Origin: Nonomuraea sp. SBT364
GTDB taxonomy: Bacteria; Actinomycetota; Actinomycetes; Streptosporangiales; Streptosporangiaceae
Assembly: GCF_001083785.1 (NCBI RefSeq)
Contig: NZ_LAVL01000027.1
Coordinates: 1-64,000 of the forward strand
Length of the DNA stretch: 64,000 nt
Direction of reading: 5' to 3'
A model generated the notes under the pieces. It saw only the letters and a program-made list of their open reading frames with translations, searched no databases and was not told where the DNA came from. Both the position numbers and the translations under genes were made by a program. The number at the start of each line of letters is the position of its first letter. Within the stretch, counting starts at the first letter, position 1. This document shows positions 1 through 9,171 of the stretch, one piece after another.

Positions 1-1665
1 GCCGCCGCCCTGCGGCACGAGCTCGCCGGCGAGCTGCGTGACGCCGGCCTGGTCCCGCCCGACGAGGGCGAGGGTGACGAGGGTGGCGACGGTGGCCCGG
101 CCGTCGTGCCGGCTCCCGGGCTCGCCGGGCCGCCCGCGCTCGGCGAGGTGGCCGAGCGGGTGTACGGCACCCTCACCGAGCGGCAGCGCGCCGAGCTTCC
201 CGGCCTGCTGCTGACGCTGCTGGAAGGGGGCCCGGCCCAGGACGAGCACGGCACCCTGGCCCGCCTGGAGGACGCCGGGCTGCTCGTGCGACCGAGCCTG
301 CGGGTCCCCCCGGTGGAGACCCCGGTGGGCACGCTGGTGGCGATCGGCGGCGACGGCATCGTCCCCGCCAGCGCCGCCCTCTACAGGGCCTGGCCCCGCC
401 TGCGCACCTGGGTCACGCGGAGACACCACCCCCGGACGCCCGTTCCGGCGCCCCACCCGGCCACGCCCGGCCACCTCCCGGCAGCCGGACGCCGCCCCGC
501 CGGCCGACGCGGGCGCCCGCTTGAGGAGCGGTTGCGGAAGGGGGCGGTGGTCGCGCTGGCGGCCGCCGTGGTGTTGCTGGGCGTGGCGATGGTGACCGTC
601 AAGGCGGGGCCGGAGCTCACCCGTCAGGAGAACGCCCGGCTGGTGGCCGCCAGGGCGGAGGCGTTGCGCGGCGAGGACCCGCAGGCGGCGATGCGGCTGA
701 GCGTGGCGGCGTGGCGGCTGGCACCGGTGCGCGAGGCGCGAGACGCGCTGCGGGCGTCGCTGTCCCAGGAGGAACTGGGCGTGTTCAGCGACCCCGTGCC
801 GACCCGGGGGGCCCGCTACCGGCTGAGCGGCGACAGCCTGGTGCGGTGGGAGGGCGACGCGGTCACCGCGTGGGACGTCCCGACCGGCCGCCGGCTGGCC
901 ACGCACCCGCTGCCTCCGGCCACGACGGGCCTGAGCGACGACGGCCGCTACGCCGAGACCGCGGGCGGCACCCCGGTGGCGGTGGCCACGGGAACGGCGA
1001 CGAACGCCACGTTCCTGGTCAGCGTGGGCGAGCGGACCGAGCTCTACTCGGGCGGCGGCCGGCTGCTGGAGGTGACCGGCGGCCGGGTGGCGCTCTCACC
1101 GGACGGCCGGCGGGCCGCCGTCTCCAGGCCGGACGGCCGGGTCGAGCTGTGGGACGTGCCCAAGCGCGCCCTGAAGCGGGCGATCCGCGTCGCCCCGGAG
1201 GACGGCGCGGCGCCGCTGGCCTTCAGCCCGGACGGCCGCCTGCTGGCGGTCGCGGGCCCCAAGACGTACCTGATCGGCGCGTCCACCACCACGGCGATGG
1301 ACCCGGCGGACGACGGCGCGCCCGGCGGGCTCGGCACGCCGGGCGGGGACGCGCCCGTGTTCAGCCCCGACGGCCGGGTGCTGGCGGTGCCCGCCGGTGA
1401 CGCCGTGCGCCTGTGGCGGGTGGGTGACGGGCGGCTGCTCAAGTCCGTCGCCCTGCAGGCCCCGGGCAACTCCTACGCCTTCTCGGCCGACGGCCGCGCC
1501 CTGCACTACCTGAGCGGCCACGGCACCGTGATCTCGCTCGACGTCGCCGCGACCGACCCCGTACGGGCCGACGCCGTGCGCGAGGTGTGTGCCAAGGCGG
1601 GCGGGCTGAGCGAGGACGAGTGGCGCCGGCTCATCCCCGAGACCGGCTACCGGAAGGTGTGCTGA
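1..1665 (+). CDS. WD40 beta-propeller protein, C-terminal part (5'-truncated by window edge)
   Basis: The frame is open from base 1, 35 codons before the first GTG at 106, so the N-terminus lies outside the window. Visible parts are an Arg/Pro-rich linker, one hydrophobic segment (GAVVALAAAVVLLGVAMVTV), a short helical stretch (LSVAAWRLAP) and then a propeller marked by repeated ALSPDGRR, AFSPDGRL, VFSPDGRV and AFSADGRA motifs. In actinobacteria this order (single membrane segment, LSVAAWRLAP-like helix, WD40 blades) usually follows an N-terminal STAND-type NTPase or a protease/helix-turn-helix domain. That upstream part is not visible, so signalling or conflict function is inference. The 3' end overlaps the convergent membrane-protein gene by 35 bp. 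Confidence 0.8.
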   Translation, partial: AAALRHELAGELRDAGLVPPDEGEGDEGGDGGPAVVPAPGLAGPPALGEVAERVYGTLTERQRAELPGLLLTLLEGGPAQDEHGTLARLEDAGLLVRPSLRVPPVETPVGTLVAIGGDGIVPASAALYRAWPRLRTWVTRRHHPRTPVPAPHPATPGHLPAAGRRPAGRRGRPLEERLRKGAVVALAAAVVLLGVAMVTVKAGPELTRQENARLVAARAEALRGEDPQAAMRLSVAAWRLAPVREARDALRASLSQEELGVFSDPVPTRGARYRLSGDSLVRWEGDAVTAWDVPTGRRLATHPLPPATTGLSDDGRYAETAGGTPVAVATGTATNATFLVSVGERTELYSGGGRLLEVTGGRVALSPDGRRAAVSRPDGRVELWDVPKRALKRAIRVAPEDGAAPLAFSPDGRLLAVAGPKTYLIGASTTTAMDPADDGAPGGLGTPGGDAPVFSPDGRVLAVPAGDAVRLWRVGDGRLLKSVALQAPGNSYAFSADGRALHYLSGHGTVISLDVAATDPVRADAVREVCAKAGGLSEDEWRRLIPETGYRKVC

Positions 1666-2539
1666 GCGCGTGCCCGCAGCGGCGCGCCTGCTTGGTGCCG
1701 CCCTCGGTGAAGTCCGGGTCGAGCTCCACGTCCGTGAGGATGGTCGCCTCGATCGGCCGGCGCACGGTGGTCATCCGGCCGCAGTCGTAGAACACGTACG
1801 ACCCGCCGTCCTGCCCGAGCACCAGCCACCGCTCACGCGACACCGCCTTGCCGTCGCCGTCGCGCACGGCCGCCCACTGGTTGGGGAACCCGGCGAGCTG
1901 GAGCACGAGGTTGCCGTTGCCGTTGGCATGGATGTCCTCGGCGCCCTCGGTCATCCAGCTGACCAGCACGAACCCCATCCCGATCCCGACGAACGCGCTG
2001 GTGAGCACCCGCGTCCCGGCCCGCCCGACCGGCCGGGCGCGCAGCAGCCGGTACGGGACGAGGAAGCCGAGGAGCGCGACCGCCACGACGGTGACCGGCA
2101 CGGGGGTGCCGGTGACCTCCAGACCGTTCAGCAGCCCCCAGTAGGCGCTGCCGGACAGCAGCGCGGCCACGGCGGCGGCCGGCCACGGCTTCTCCCGCGC
2201 CCACGCGATCGCCCGCCCGGCCGTCCCGCGCGTCATCCGGTCGAACAGCCAGGCGGCGCCCACCAGCATGCCGCCCAGCGGCAGCAGCGCCAGGAACAGC
2301 ACGACCAGCGTGGTGACCAGGCGGCCGAGGATGCCCGCCTGGTCGAGCCCGGCCTGTTCGGGGGTGATGCCGAAGGTGTCGTAGACGCTCTCGAAGCCCA
2401 TGTACAGCAGCGCGTACAGCCCGACCGCCACCGGCACGACGACGGTGCCGAGTTTGTCGAACAGCTCCAGCACGCTGCCCCGGTCCACCGGCTCCGCTCC
2501 GGTGCGCTCCTCGGTGGGCAGCGACGTTTGATGACTCAT
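1631..2539 (-). CDS. Hypothetical multi-pass membrane protein
   Basis: A 302-residue protein beginning MSHQTSLPTEERTG; a longer in-frame start at 2803 would add a low-complexity Arg/Ala-rich leader and is unlikely. It has a short polar N-terminus, hydrophobic segments near residues 30-50, 75-105 (VVLFLALLPLGGMLVGAAWL), 125-150, 155-175 and 195-215, and a soluble C-terminal third with FPNQWAAVRDGDGKAV and a YDCGR patch ending in basic residues. I do not recognise the family; the C-terminal part could be an extracytoplasmic domain. It stands alone on the minus strand and its 3' end overlaps the WD40 gene. Confidence 0.7.
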   Translation of the reverse strand: MSHQTSLPTEERTGAEPVDRGSVLELFDKLGTVVVPVAVGLYALLYMGFESVYDTFGITPEQAGLDQAGILGRLVTTLVVLFLALLPLGGMLVGAAWLFDRMTRGTAGRAIAWAREKPWPAAAVAALLSGSAYWGLLNGLEVTGTPVPVTVVAVALLGFLVPYRLLRARPVGRAGTRVLTSAFVGIGMGFVLVSWMTEGAEDIHANGNGNLVLQLAGFPNQWAAVRDGDGKAVSRERWLVLGQDGGSYVFYDCGRMTTVRRPIEATILTDVELDPDFTEGGTKQARRCGHALSTPSGSRSRG

Positions 2540-2904
2540 GTGACAGCAGTGTGGTTGGTGAATGTCGATAACGGATCGACGGGAGATAACCGATCGGGGC
2601 GACAATCGGGCGACCAAGGGCGTAAGAGGCGGCGCCCATGCTGTCGGCATGAGCACCTCGTAAGGATCCCCGCGGTCGCGCCCCGCCGGAACGGCGAGCG
2701 CGCTGACCGCCGCCCGCCACCGCCGCCCGCCGCCGGCGGCCTGCCCAGCACCGAACGCTGCCTGGGCCGGTCCGAGCTGGAAGGCGCGGGGGTTCGAGCG
2801 CATACTCCCGTTGGGGACGGCAGACCACAGCCCGGCGTTCCCGCCGGTGACGCTGGGGCTATCGCGGCCCGGGACCGGCCGCGATAGCCCCTACCTTGGA
2901 CCGC

Positions 2905-4014
2905 ATGAACCCTCTCCTCACCGGCAGGGCGCTCAACCGGGCGACCCTCGACCGCCAGTTCCTCCTGTCGCGCACCGACCGTTCGATCGCGGACGTCGTG
3001 ACGCACCTGGGCGGCCTGCAGGCGCAGACTCCGCACACCTGGTACACCGGCCTGTGGAACCGGATCGAAGGTTTCCGGGCGGCGGACGCCTCGGCGTTGC
3101 TGGAGTCGCGGGCGCTGGTCCGGCTGGCGTTGCAGCGTTCGACCATCCACCTGGTGACGGCCGGCGACTGCCTGGCGATGCGGCCGCTGCTGCAGGTGGT
3201 GACCGAGCGGATGACCAGGACCACGTTCGTCAGGCGGCTCGACGGCGTGGACCTGGGCGAGCTGGCCGCGTACGGGAGGGAGGTGGTGGAGGCGGAGCCG
3301 GTGACGTTCGCCGCGCTGGGCAGGGCGCTGGCCGAGCGGTGGCCGGGCAACGACCCGCACGTGCTGAGCCAGGTGGTGCGCTGGCTGGTGCCGCTGGTGC
3401 AGGTGCCGCCGCGCGGCCTGTGGGGCAGGAGCGGCCCGATCGCGCACACCAGCGCCGAGTCGTGGCTCGGGTTCGAGGCGCCGCCCATGACGCCCGCCGA
3501 GCTGGTCACCCGCTACCTGCGCGCGTTCGGCCCGGCCACGGTGATGGACGCGCAGACGTGGTCGGGGCTGACGCGGCTGGGCGAGGTGGTGGAGTCGATG
3601 GATCTCGTACGGTTCCGCGACGAGGCGGGCCGCACCCTGTACGACCTGCCGGATCTTGCCGACCTTGGACACCCATCGCCCGAGATATCAGCACCTGTGC
3701 GGCTGATGTACGACTTCGACAACCTGTTCCTGTCGTACGCCGACCGGTCCCGGGTCATCACCGAGGCCGGGTTCGCCGCGCTCAACGGGTTCATGGGCAC
3801 CAACGTGATGCCGCGCATCATCCTGGTCGACGGCGTCACCGCCGGGGACTGGACCGTGACCAGGGCCAGGAAGGTCTCCACGCTGGGCATCCACCAGTGG
3901 GAGCCGATCAAGGACCTGGACGCGGTGGCCGAGGAGGGGATGCGGCTGCTGGAGTTCCTGGCCCCCGGCGACAAGCATGAGATTTCAGTCTTTGACGGCC
4001 CCTCCAAGTCCTGA
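2905..4014 (+). CDS. Winged-helix DNA-binding protein, AlkZ/YcaQ-like (HTH_42)
   Basis: A 369-residue protein. ATG at 2905 (MNPLLTGRAL) is preferred over the TTG three codons upstream. The N-terminal region carries LGGLQAQTPHTWYTGLW, with the Gln-X-Gln pair (residues 39-41) that in AlkZ-type glycosylases contributes to the active site. The length also fits the HTH_42 (formerly DUF1006) family, whose characterised members unhook DNA crosslinks or remove alkylated bases. Many actinobacterial paralogues have unknown substrates, so a DNA-repair role is a family inference. The gene is monocistronic and its last 30 bp overlap the convergent permease gene. Confidence 0.85.
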   Translation: MNPLLTGRALNRATLDRQFLLSRTDRSIADVVTHLGGLQAQTPHTWYTGLWNRIEGFRAADASALLESRALVRLALQRSTIHLVTAGDCLAMRPLLQVVTERMTRTTFVRRLDGVDLGELAAYGREVVEAEPVTFAALGRALAERWPGNDPHVLSQVVRWLVPLVQVPPRGLWGRSGPIAHTSAESWLGFEAPPMTPAELVTRYLRAFGPATVMDAQTWSGLTRLGEVVESMDLVRFRDEAGRTLYDLPDLADLGHPSPEISAPVRLMYDFDNLFLSYADRSRVITEAGFAALNGFMGTNVMPRIILVDGVTAGDWTVTRARKVSTLGIHQWEPIKDLDAVAEEGMRLLEFLAPGDKHEISVFDGPSKS

Positions 4015-4797
4015 CACCAGCTTGCGCTGCACCGCCACGAAGAAGATCAGCACCGGGATCGTCATCAGCGTGGAGGCCGCCATGATCCCGCCCCAGTCGT
4101 TCTCGTCGGGCTTGAAGAAGACGAGCAGCGCGGCGGGCAGGGTCTGGCTGTCCTTGGCGGAGATGATGAAGGTTCTGGCGAAGACGAAGTCGTTCCAGGC
4201 GGTGATGAACGAGAACACGCTGGTCGCCACCAGCCCCGGCGCGACCAGCGGGAACAGCACCCGCCACAGGATCGTCGCGCGCCCGGCCCCGTCGATCATC
4301 GCCGCCTCCTCCAGCGCCTCGGGCACGGCGGCGACGAACCCGCGCATCATCCAGATCGCGAACGGCAGCGAGAACGCCAGGTGCACCAGCACCAGCGAGC
4401 CCAGCGTGTTGAGCAGCCCCAGATCCCGCACCACGAAGAACAACGGGATCGTCAGCGCCTCGACGGGCACCATCTGGGCGATCAGGAACATGATCAGCAC
4501 CGTGGTCCGGAACCGGAACGTGAACCGGGTCACCGCCACCGCCGCCAGGAACGCCACCAGAGCCGACAGCACGACGACCGACAGCGCCACGATCGCGCTG
4601 TTGAGGAAGTAGCGGGCGAACCCCTCCCCGGTGAGCACCCGGGCGAAGTGCTCGGCGGTCGGGTGGAGGGTCCACGGCTTGACGTCGAGCGACTGGATCT
4701 CCCCGGCGGGTTTGACCGCGGAGACGACCATCCAGTAGAGCGGGAACGCCGTCAGGAACGCCACGACCAGCGCCACCGTGTTGGCCAGGTGTCGCAT
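3985..4797 (-). CDS. Carbohydrate ABC transporter permease (MalG-type)
   Basis: A 270-residue inner-membrane permease with the start MRHLANTVAL, six predicted membrane helices and the EAA loop EALEEAAMIDGAGR, which contacts the ATPase. Family: binding-protein-dependent sugar permease of the MalG class. The ATG overlaps the stop of the preceding permease by one base (TAATG), so the pair is translationally coupled. It is the last gene of a three-gene importer unit. No ATPase gene is nearby, so a shared MsiK-type ATPase elsewhere is expected, as is usual for actinobacterial CUT1 systems. Confidence 0.93.
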   Translation of the reverse strand: MRHLANTVALVVAFLTAFPLYWMVVSAVKPAGEIQSLDVKPWTLHPTAEHFARVLTGEGFARYFLNSAIVALSVVVLSALVAFLAAVAVTRFTFRFRTTVLIMFLIAQMVPVEALTIPLFFVVRDLGLLNTLGSLVLVHLAFSLPFAIWMMRGFVAAVPEALEEAAMIDGAGRATILWRVLFPLVAPGLVATSVFSFITAWNDFVFARTFIISAKDSQTLPAALLVFFKPDENDWGGIMAASTLMTIPVLIFFVAVQRKLVSGLGGAVKD

Positions 4798-5669
4798 TAG
4801 AGCCTCTCCCCGGTGCGATGGAGCGCCCGGATGTAGAACAGGGTGATCACCAGCAGGATCAGCGTCATGATCACGCCGATCGCCGAGCCGAGCCCGTACT
4901 CCGACGACCCGAAGGCGGTCTGGTAGGCGTAGACGTTGAGCACCGAGTTCTGCCCGGCGATGCCGCCGCCGCTGGTCATCACGTAGATCTGGGTGAAGAT
5001 CTTGAAGTCCCAGATGATCGACTGGATGACCACGATGGTGACCAGCGGCCGCAGCATGGGCACCATCACCCGCCAGAACGCGTGCCAGGCCGACGCCCCG
5101 TCGAGCGCGGCCGCCTCCAGCACCGAGCCGGGGATGGCCTGGATCCCCGCGTAGAGGGTCAGCATGACCAGCGGGAACGAGTGCCACACCACCGTGGCCC
5201 CGACGACGCCGAACGTCACCCACCGGTCGTAGAACCAGTTGAACCCCTCGATGCCGAGCGCCTGGTTGACCAGCCCGAGATCGGCGTCGAACAGGAACAT
5301 CCACACGGTGGCCCCGGTCATCGCCGGGGCCGCCCACGCCCCGAGCGCCGCCAGCGACAGCGCCGCCCGGGGGAACGCCGACACGCGGGTGAGCAGCACC
5401 GCCAGCGCCGCGCCCACGGCCAGCGTGGCGACGACGAGCGCGGCGGCGAACCCCACGGTCTGCAGCAGCACCTGCCAGAACCGGGGGTCGCCGAGCACCG
5501 TCGCGTAGTTCCCGAGCCCGACGAACGTGGTCGGCTGCCCGCCGCTGACCTGCGCCTGGCGGTAGTCGAACACCGACAGCAGCCCCAGCATGTAGACCGG
5601 GTAGCCGAACAGCGGGACGAGCACCGCCGCGGTGGGCAGCAGGTAGAGCCAGGGGCGTGCGCGGCTCAC
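4797..5669 (-). CDS. Carbohydrate ABC transporter permease (MalF-type)
   Basis: A 290-residue integral membrane protein starting at GTG 5669 (VSRARPWLYLLPTAAV); the GTGA overlap with the stop of the binding-protein gene fixes the start. Hydrophobic helices run throughout, and the EAA loop SVLEAAALDGASAWHAF sits near residue 195. It pairs with the MalG-type permease downstream to form the transmembrane channel of a CUT1 sugar importer. The substrate is not evident from the permease; the adjacent IclR regulator and 2-keto-3-deoxygluconate kinase suggest a uronate-derived or related sugar. Confidence 0.92.
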   Translation of the reverse strand: MSRARPWLYLLPTAAVLVPLFGYPVYMLGLLSVFDYRQAQVSGGQPTTFVGLGNYATVLGDPRFWQVLLQTVGFAAALVVATLAVGAALAVLLTRVSAFPRAALSLAALGAWAAPAMTGATVWMFLFDADLGLVNQALGIEGFNWFYDRWVTFGVVGATVVWHSFPLVMLTLYAGIQAIPGSVLEAAALDGASAWHAFWRVMVPMLRPLVTIVVIQSIIWDFKIFTQIYVMTSGGGIAGQNSVLNVYAYQTAFGSSEYGLGSAIGVIMTLILLVITLFYIRALHRTGERL

Positions 5670-6907
5670 GAGCGGCCGAAGGCTGCCTTGACGGCGGTGG
5701 CGGCCTCGGTGGTCGCCTCGTCCACGCTGGACCGTCCCGTTGCGACCTTCTGCAGCATCGTCGGGATGACCTTGCCGTTGTCGATCTTCACCCAGGCCGG
5801 GTCGACGGGCACGAACTTCGTCCCCGCCTCGACCGTGTCCAGGAACGGCTTGAGGAACGGCTCCTTGCCCGCCACCTCGGTACGGGCCGAGGTCAGCGTC
5901 GGCAGGTTGCCCATGGCCTCGTACATCTTGACCTGGTACGTCTTGCCGCCCAGCAGTTTGACGAACTCGACGGCCAGCGAGCGGTGCTTGGCGTTCTTCA
6001 TAACGCCCAGGTTGTTGCCGCCGGCGAACGCGGGCGCGAGCGAGCCCTTGTCGAAGCCGGGCAGCGGCACCACCGCGTACTTGCCGGCCGCCGCGCCCGC
6101 GTCGACGGCCGAGCGGTTGAAGTTGCCCAGGATGCCCATCGCGGCCTTGCCGCCGGCGAACAACTCGACGGTCTTGCCGCCGGTGAGCGAGGCGCACGCC
6201 TGCGGCGGGCAGACGTCCTCGGACAGCAGGCCGGTGTACGCCTGGACGCCCCTGCGAGCCTCGGGCCCGTCCAGGCTGGTGATGTCGCCGCCCGCGGCCC
6301 ACACGAACGGCAGTGCGCCGAAGGTGTACTCGCCGCCGACCGCGATGCCGTACAGGTCGGGCTTCTTCTCGCGGATGGCGCGGGCGGTGGCGGTGAGCTC
6401 CTCGATCGAGGCAGGCGGCTCCAGGCCGAGCTCGGTGAAGACGTCGGTGCGGTAGTAGAGGGCGCGGATGCCGACGAACCACGGCAGCCCGTACTGCTTG
6501 CCGTCGACGGAGGCCGACCGGACCAGCTCGGCGGTCAGGTCCTGGCCGCCGAGGTCGGCGGTCAGGTCGCCGCCGGCGCCGGCGGCGGCGTACTCGGCCA
6601 GGTCGGTGTTGCCGTACTCGGCCACGTCCGGCGAGCTGGCGGGGTCGTTGAAGGCGCCCTTGAACCTCTCGTGCCGGGCGGTGGTGGTCGGGACATAGGC
6701 GACCTCGACCTCGACGCCGTCATGGGCGGCGGTGAACTCCTTGATCGCCTCCTGGACGACCTTGTCCTTGGGAGCGCGGTTCGGCTCGTCGAACAGCCAG
6801 ACGCGCAGCGTTCCGGTCTTCTCGTCGCCGCCGCCGGTCGAGGGCGCCGTGGAGGGCGCGCAGGCCGTCAGCACCACGAGGGCGGCAGCACAGTAAAGAA
6901 ACCTCAC
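5666..6907 (-). CDS. Extracellular sugar-binding lipoprotein of ABC importer
   Basis: A 413-residue solute-binding protein. The start is GTG 6907 (VRFLYCAAAL), set by a GGAGG ribosome-binding site six to ten bases upstream. A short type II signal peptide ends in the lipobox VVLTAC, so the mature protein is a membrane-anchored lipoprotein outside the cell. The body fits the family 1 (MalE/UgpB-like) fold, with motifs such as YGLPWFVGIRALYYRTDVF and AAMGILGNFNRSAV. First gene of the importer operon, divergent from the IclR regulator gene, which probably controls it. The sugar cannot be read from sequence. Confidence 0.92.
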   Translation of the reverse strand: MRFLYCAAALVVLTACAPSTAPSTGGGDEKTGTLRVWLFDEPNRAPKDKVVQEAIKEFTAAHDGVEVEVAYVPTTTARHERFKGAFNDPASSPDVAEYGNTDLAEYAAAGAGGDLTADLGGQDLTAELVRSASVDGKQYGLPWFVGIRALYYRTDVFTELGLEPPASIEELTATARAIREKKPDLYGIAVGGEYTFGALPFVWAAGGDITSLDGPEARRGVQAYTGLLSEDVCPPQACASLTGGKTVELFAGGKAAMGILGNFNRSAVDAGAAAGKYAVVPLPGFDKGSLAPAFAGGNNLGVMKNAKHRSLAVEFVKLLGGKTYQVKMYEAMGNLPTLTSARTEVAGKEPFLKPFLDTVEAGTKFVPVDPAWVKIDNGKVIPTMLQKVATGRSSVDEATTEAATAVKAAFGRS

Positions 6908-6976
6908 TATTACCTCCTCGCCGTGACAGTAGGAAGGCGGCGGGAAGCTGGGAAGTGACACCCCGAGATGTTCTGC

Positions 6977-6997
6977 ATTGCACAACGTCGTATTGCA
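6977..6997. promoter_or_regulatory. Direct ATTGCA repeats, candidate IclR operator
   Basis: Two copies of ATTGCA (6977-6982 and 6992-6997), 15 bp apart, lie in the 119-bp region between the divergent importer and IclR genes. The second copy extends to TATTGCAAT, and TTGCAC/TTGCAA could also serve as -35 elements. Position supports an operator for the neighbouring IclR-family protein; binding is inferred. Confidence 0.4.
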
Positions 6998-7026
6998 ATT
7001 CCGGAAGTTGTCGTAGGCTGGCGTGC

Positions 7027-7788
7027 GTGCCCGAACGCAACCAGTCCGCCTCGCTCAGACGCGCCCTGGTCGTGCTGGAGCACGTACGTGACCACAACGG
7101 GCTCACGCTGACCCAGCTCGCCGAGGCGGTGGGCCTGCCCAAGAGCACCGTGCTGCGGCTGGCCGCGCCGCTCGTCGACGCCTGCCTGCTGGAGCGCGAC
7201 AGGAAGACCGGCGCCTTCCGGCTGGGGCACGGCTCGCTCCGGCTCGGCCAGGCCTACCTGTCCACGCTCGACCTGCGCTCGGTCGCCGCCGAGGAGTCGC
7301 ACCGGCTGATGAGCGAGGTGCGCGAGACCGTCCACCTGGTGGTCTACGACCCGCCGCACGTCGTCTACATCGACAAGGTGGAGAACCAGGCGAACGTCCG
7401 CATGGCCTCGCGCATCGGCAGCCGAGGCCCGCTGCACTCCACCGCCGTCGGCAAGGCGATCCTGGCCTGGCAGCCGGACGAGACCGTCGAGGAACTGATC
7501 GCGGCCGGCCTGCCGGGGGCGACCCCGCACACGATCACCGACCCGGCCCGGCTCCGCGCCGAGCTGGCCAGCGTGCGCAGGCGCGGCTACTCGGTCGACG
7601 ACCGGGAGAACGAACCCGAGGTGCGCTGCGTCGGCGCGCCGATCTTCAACCATCACGACGCCGTCACCGCCGCCATCTCCGTCTCCGGCCTCACCTCGCG
7701 CATCACCGCCGCGCGGGTGCGCGAACTGGGGCCGCTGGTGGCGGGGGCGGCGGCACGCATCTCGAGAAAGCTGGGCTCCACGCGATGA
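7027..7788 (+). CDS. IclR-family transcriptional regulator
   Basis: A 253-residue regulator starting at GTG 7027 (VPERNQSASL). The N-terminal winged helix-turn-helix contains LTLTQLAEAVGLPKSTVLRL (about residues 22-41). The C-terminal GAF-like effector domain has the family motif HSTAVGKAILAW and the conserved C-V-G-A-P-I-F stretch near residue 203. IclR proteins sense small organic acids or sugars and usually control the adjacent catabolic genes, here the divergent importer and the coupled kinase. Its stop overlaps the kinase ATG (ATGA). Earlier in-frame starts lack a ribosome-binding site and lie in the operator region. Confidence 0.92.
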   Translation: MPERNQSASLRRALVVLEHVRDHNGLTLTQLAEAVGLPKSTVLRLAAPLVDACLLERDRKTGAFRLGHGSLRLGQAYLSTLDLRSVAAEESHRLMSEVRETVHLVVYDPPHVVYIDKVENQANVRMASRIGSRGPLHSTAVGKAILAWQPDETVEELIAAGLPGATPHTITDPARLRAELASVRRRGYSVDDRENEPEVRCVGAPIFNHHDAVTAAISVSGLTSRITAARVRELGPLVAGAAARISRKLGSTR

Positions 7789-8738
7789 CCGGACTGGTGA
7801 CCTTCGGCGAGACCATGGCGCTGTTCGCGGCCCGCCGCACGGGGCCGCTGCGCTTCGCCCGCGACTTCGACCTGGGGCTGGGCGGCGCGGAGTCCAACGT
7901 GGCGATCGGCGTGGCGCGGCTGGGCCACCCGGCGTGCTGGATCGGCCGGGTCGGAGCGGACGAGTTCGGCGACCTGATCCGCTCCACGCTGGCCGGCGAG
8001 GGCGTGGACGTACGCGCCGTCCCCGACCTCGACGCGCCCACCGGGCTGATGATCAAGGGCAGGCGGACGGCCGACCACATCGACGTGCGCTACTACCGCG
8101 CGGGCAGCGCCGGCTCCCGCCTGTCGCCCGACGACCTCGACCCCGCGCTCATCAGGTCCGCGCGGGTGCTGCACGTCTCGGCCATCACCCCCGCTCTCTC
8201 GGCCTCCGCCCGCGCCGCCGTGCACCACGCCGTCGCCGAGGCGAAGTCCGCCGGGGTGCCGGTGTCCCTGGACGTCAACTACCGCAAGGCGCTCTGGACC
8301 CCCCAGGAGGCCGGCGCCTGGCTGCGCGACATCATCGCCGACGTCGACATCCTCTTCGCCACGGAAACCGAGGGCAGCCTCATCACCGGTCCCGACACCC
8401 CGGGCGGCCCCGAGGAACTGGCCCGGGCGCTGGCGGCGCTCGGTCCGGCGCACGTGCTGGTCAAGCTCGGCGCCGCCGGGGCGCTGGAGCTGTCCGCCGG
8501 CGCGTCGCGGCGGGCCGAGCCGTACCGGGTGACGGAGGTCGACCCGGTCGGCGCCGGCGACGGCTTCGCCGCCGGCTGGCTGGCGGGCTGGCTCGACGGC
8601 GCCGCCCCGGAGCGGCGCCTGGACATGGCCTGCGCGGCAGGCGCCTTCGCCGTCACCTCCCAGGGCGACTGGGAGAGCCTCCCCCGCCGCGACGACCTCC
8701 ACCTCCTCACCGGCAGAGGCGACGGCGTCAACCGCTGA
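7785..8738 (+). CDS. kdgK: PfkB-family sugar kinase, probable 2-keto-3-deoxygluconate kinase
   Basis: A 317-residue cytoplasmic kinase. The N-terminal signature LGLGGAESNVAIGVARLG and the C-terminal PfkB signature DPVGAGDGFAAGW, with the catalytic Asp in GAGD, are intact. The start VTFGETMALF and the segment MIKGRRTADHIDVRYYRAGSAGS resemble 2-dehydro-3-deoxygluconokinases, which convert KDG to KDPG in the Entner-Doudoroff and uronate routes. It overlaps the IclR gene by 4 bp and is presumably co-transcribed with it. No aldolase is in this cluster; a KDPG-type aldolase lies near 47.5-48.1 kb. Fructose, ribose or tagatose-phosphate specificity cannot be fully excluded. Confidence 0.85.
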   Translation: MTGLVTFGETMALFAARRTGPLRFARDFDLGLGGAESNVAIGVARLGHPACWIGRVGADEFGDLIRSTLAGEGVDVRAVPDLDAPTGLMIKGRRTADHIDVRYYRAGSAGSRLSPDDLDPALIRSARVLHVSAITPALSASARAAVHHAVAEAKSAGVPVSLDVNYRKALWTPQEAGAWLRDIIADVDILFATETEGSLITGPDTPGGPEELARALAALGPAHVLVKLGAAGALELSAGASRRAEPYRVTEVDPVGAGDGFAAGWLAGWLDGAAPERRLDMACAAGAFAVTSQGDWESLPRRDDLHLLTGRGDGVNR

Positions 8739-8874
8739 CCCCCGCGCAGGCACGCCCCAGCAGGCGACACATCCTGATTCACCCGGATCGACGAGTACGC
8801 ATCCGAGAACTCCAGCAACTGCACGTAGGCGATCCATTACTCTTTGACATGTGACCCCCGCACAAGCCAAGACC

Positions 8875-8880
8875 TACACT
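8875..8880 (+). promoter_or_regulatory. -10 element of a probable leaderless promoter
   Basis: TACACT ends six bases before ATG 8887. In actinobacteria a TANNNT box 6-7 nt before the start codon is typical of leaderless mRNA. No ribosome-binding site is visible upstream of the ATG, which supports this reading. Confidence 0.5.
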
Positions 8881-8886
8881 CGCGAC

Positions 8887-9171
8887 ATGAGCGAGGAAGC
8901 GTTCGAGGTGCCACTGGACGAGGCCGACGGCCATCTGCCCGACGTCATCACCGCTGCGGCACAGCGACACACGATCGCCTATCTGACCGACCAAGGTCGC
9001 CGTGTCGCTGCCCTTGTCCCTGCGGACGAGGCTTGGTACTGGACTCCTGGATGGCAGTCGGCAGAAGCCGAGGCCGACGCTGACATCCGGGAGGGCCGCA
9101 CTCGCGCCTTCGACACCATGGACGACCTCTTCGCCGAGATAGACGTGGTCCGCGGAGAAGACGTCCCGTGA
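8887..9171 (+). CDS. Phd/YefM-like antitoxin of a type II toxin-antitoxin pair
   Basis: A 94-residue acidic protein, MSEEAFEVPLDEADGHLPDV. The pattern of a start followed by an 'AITAAAQRHTIAYLTDQGRRVAALVPADE'-type core (given here as key pieces ITAAAQRH and RRVAALVPADE) resembles Phd/YefM antitoxins, in which the N-terminal half binds DNA and the C-terminal tail neutralises the toxin. ATG 8887 is chosen over GTG 8851 because of the -10 box six bases upstream. Its stop overlaps the next gene (GTGA), the usual antitoxin-toxin arrangement. Pairing with the next gene as a toxin-antitoxin module is inference from order, size and overlap. Confidence 0.72.
   Translation: MSEEAFEVPLDEADGHLPDVITAAAQRHTIAYLTDQGRRVAALVPADEAWYWTPGWQSAEAEADADIREGRTRAFDTMDDLFAEIDVVRGEDVP

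Noticed and set aside
8844..8849. Perfect -35 TTGACA upstream of the antitoxin gene
   Set aside because: The spacing to the TACACT box is 25 bp, too long for a standard sigma-70-type promoter; a leaderless -10 alone is the better reading.
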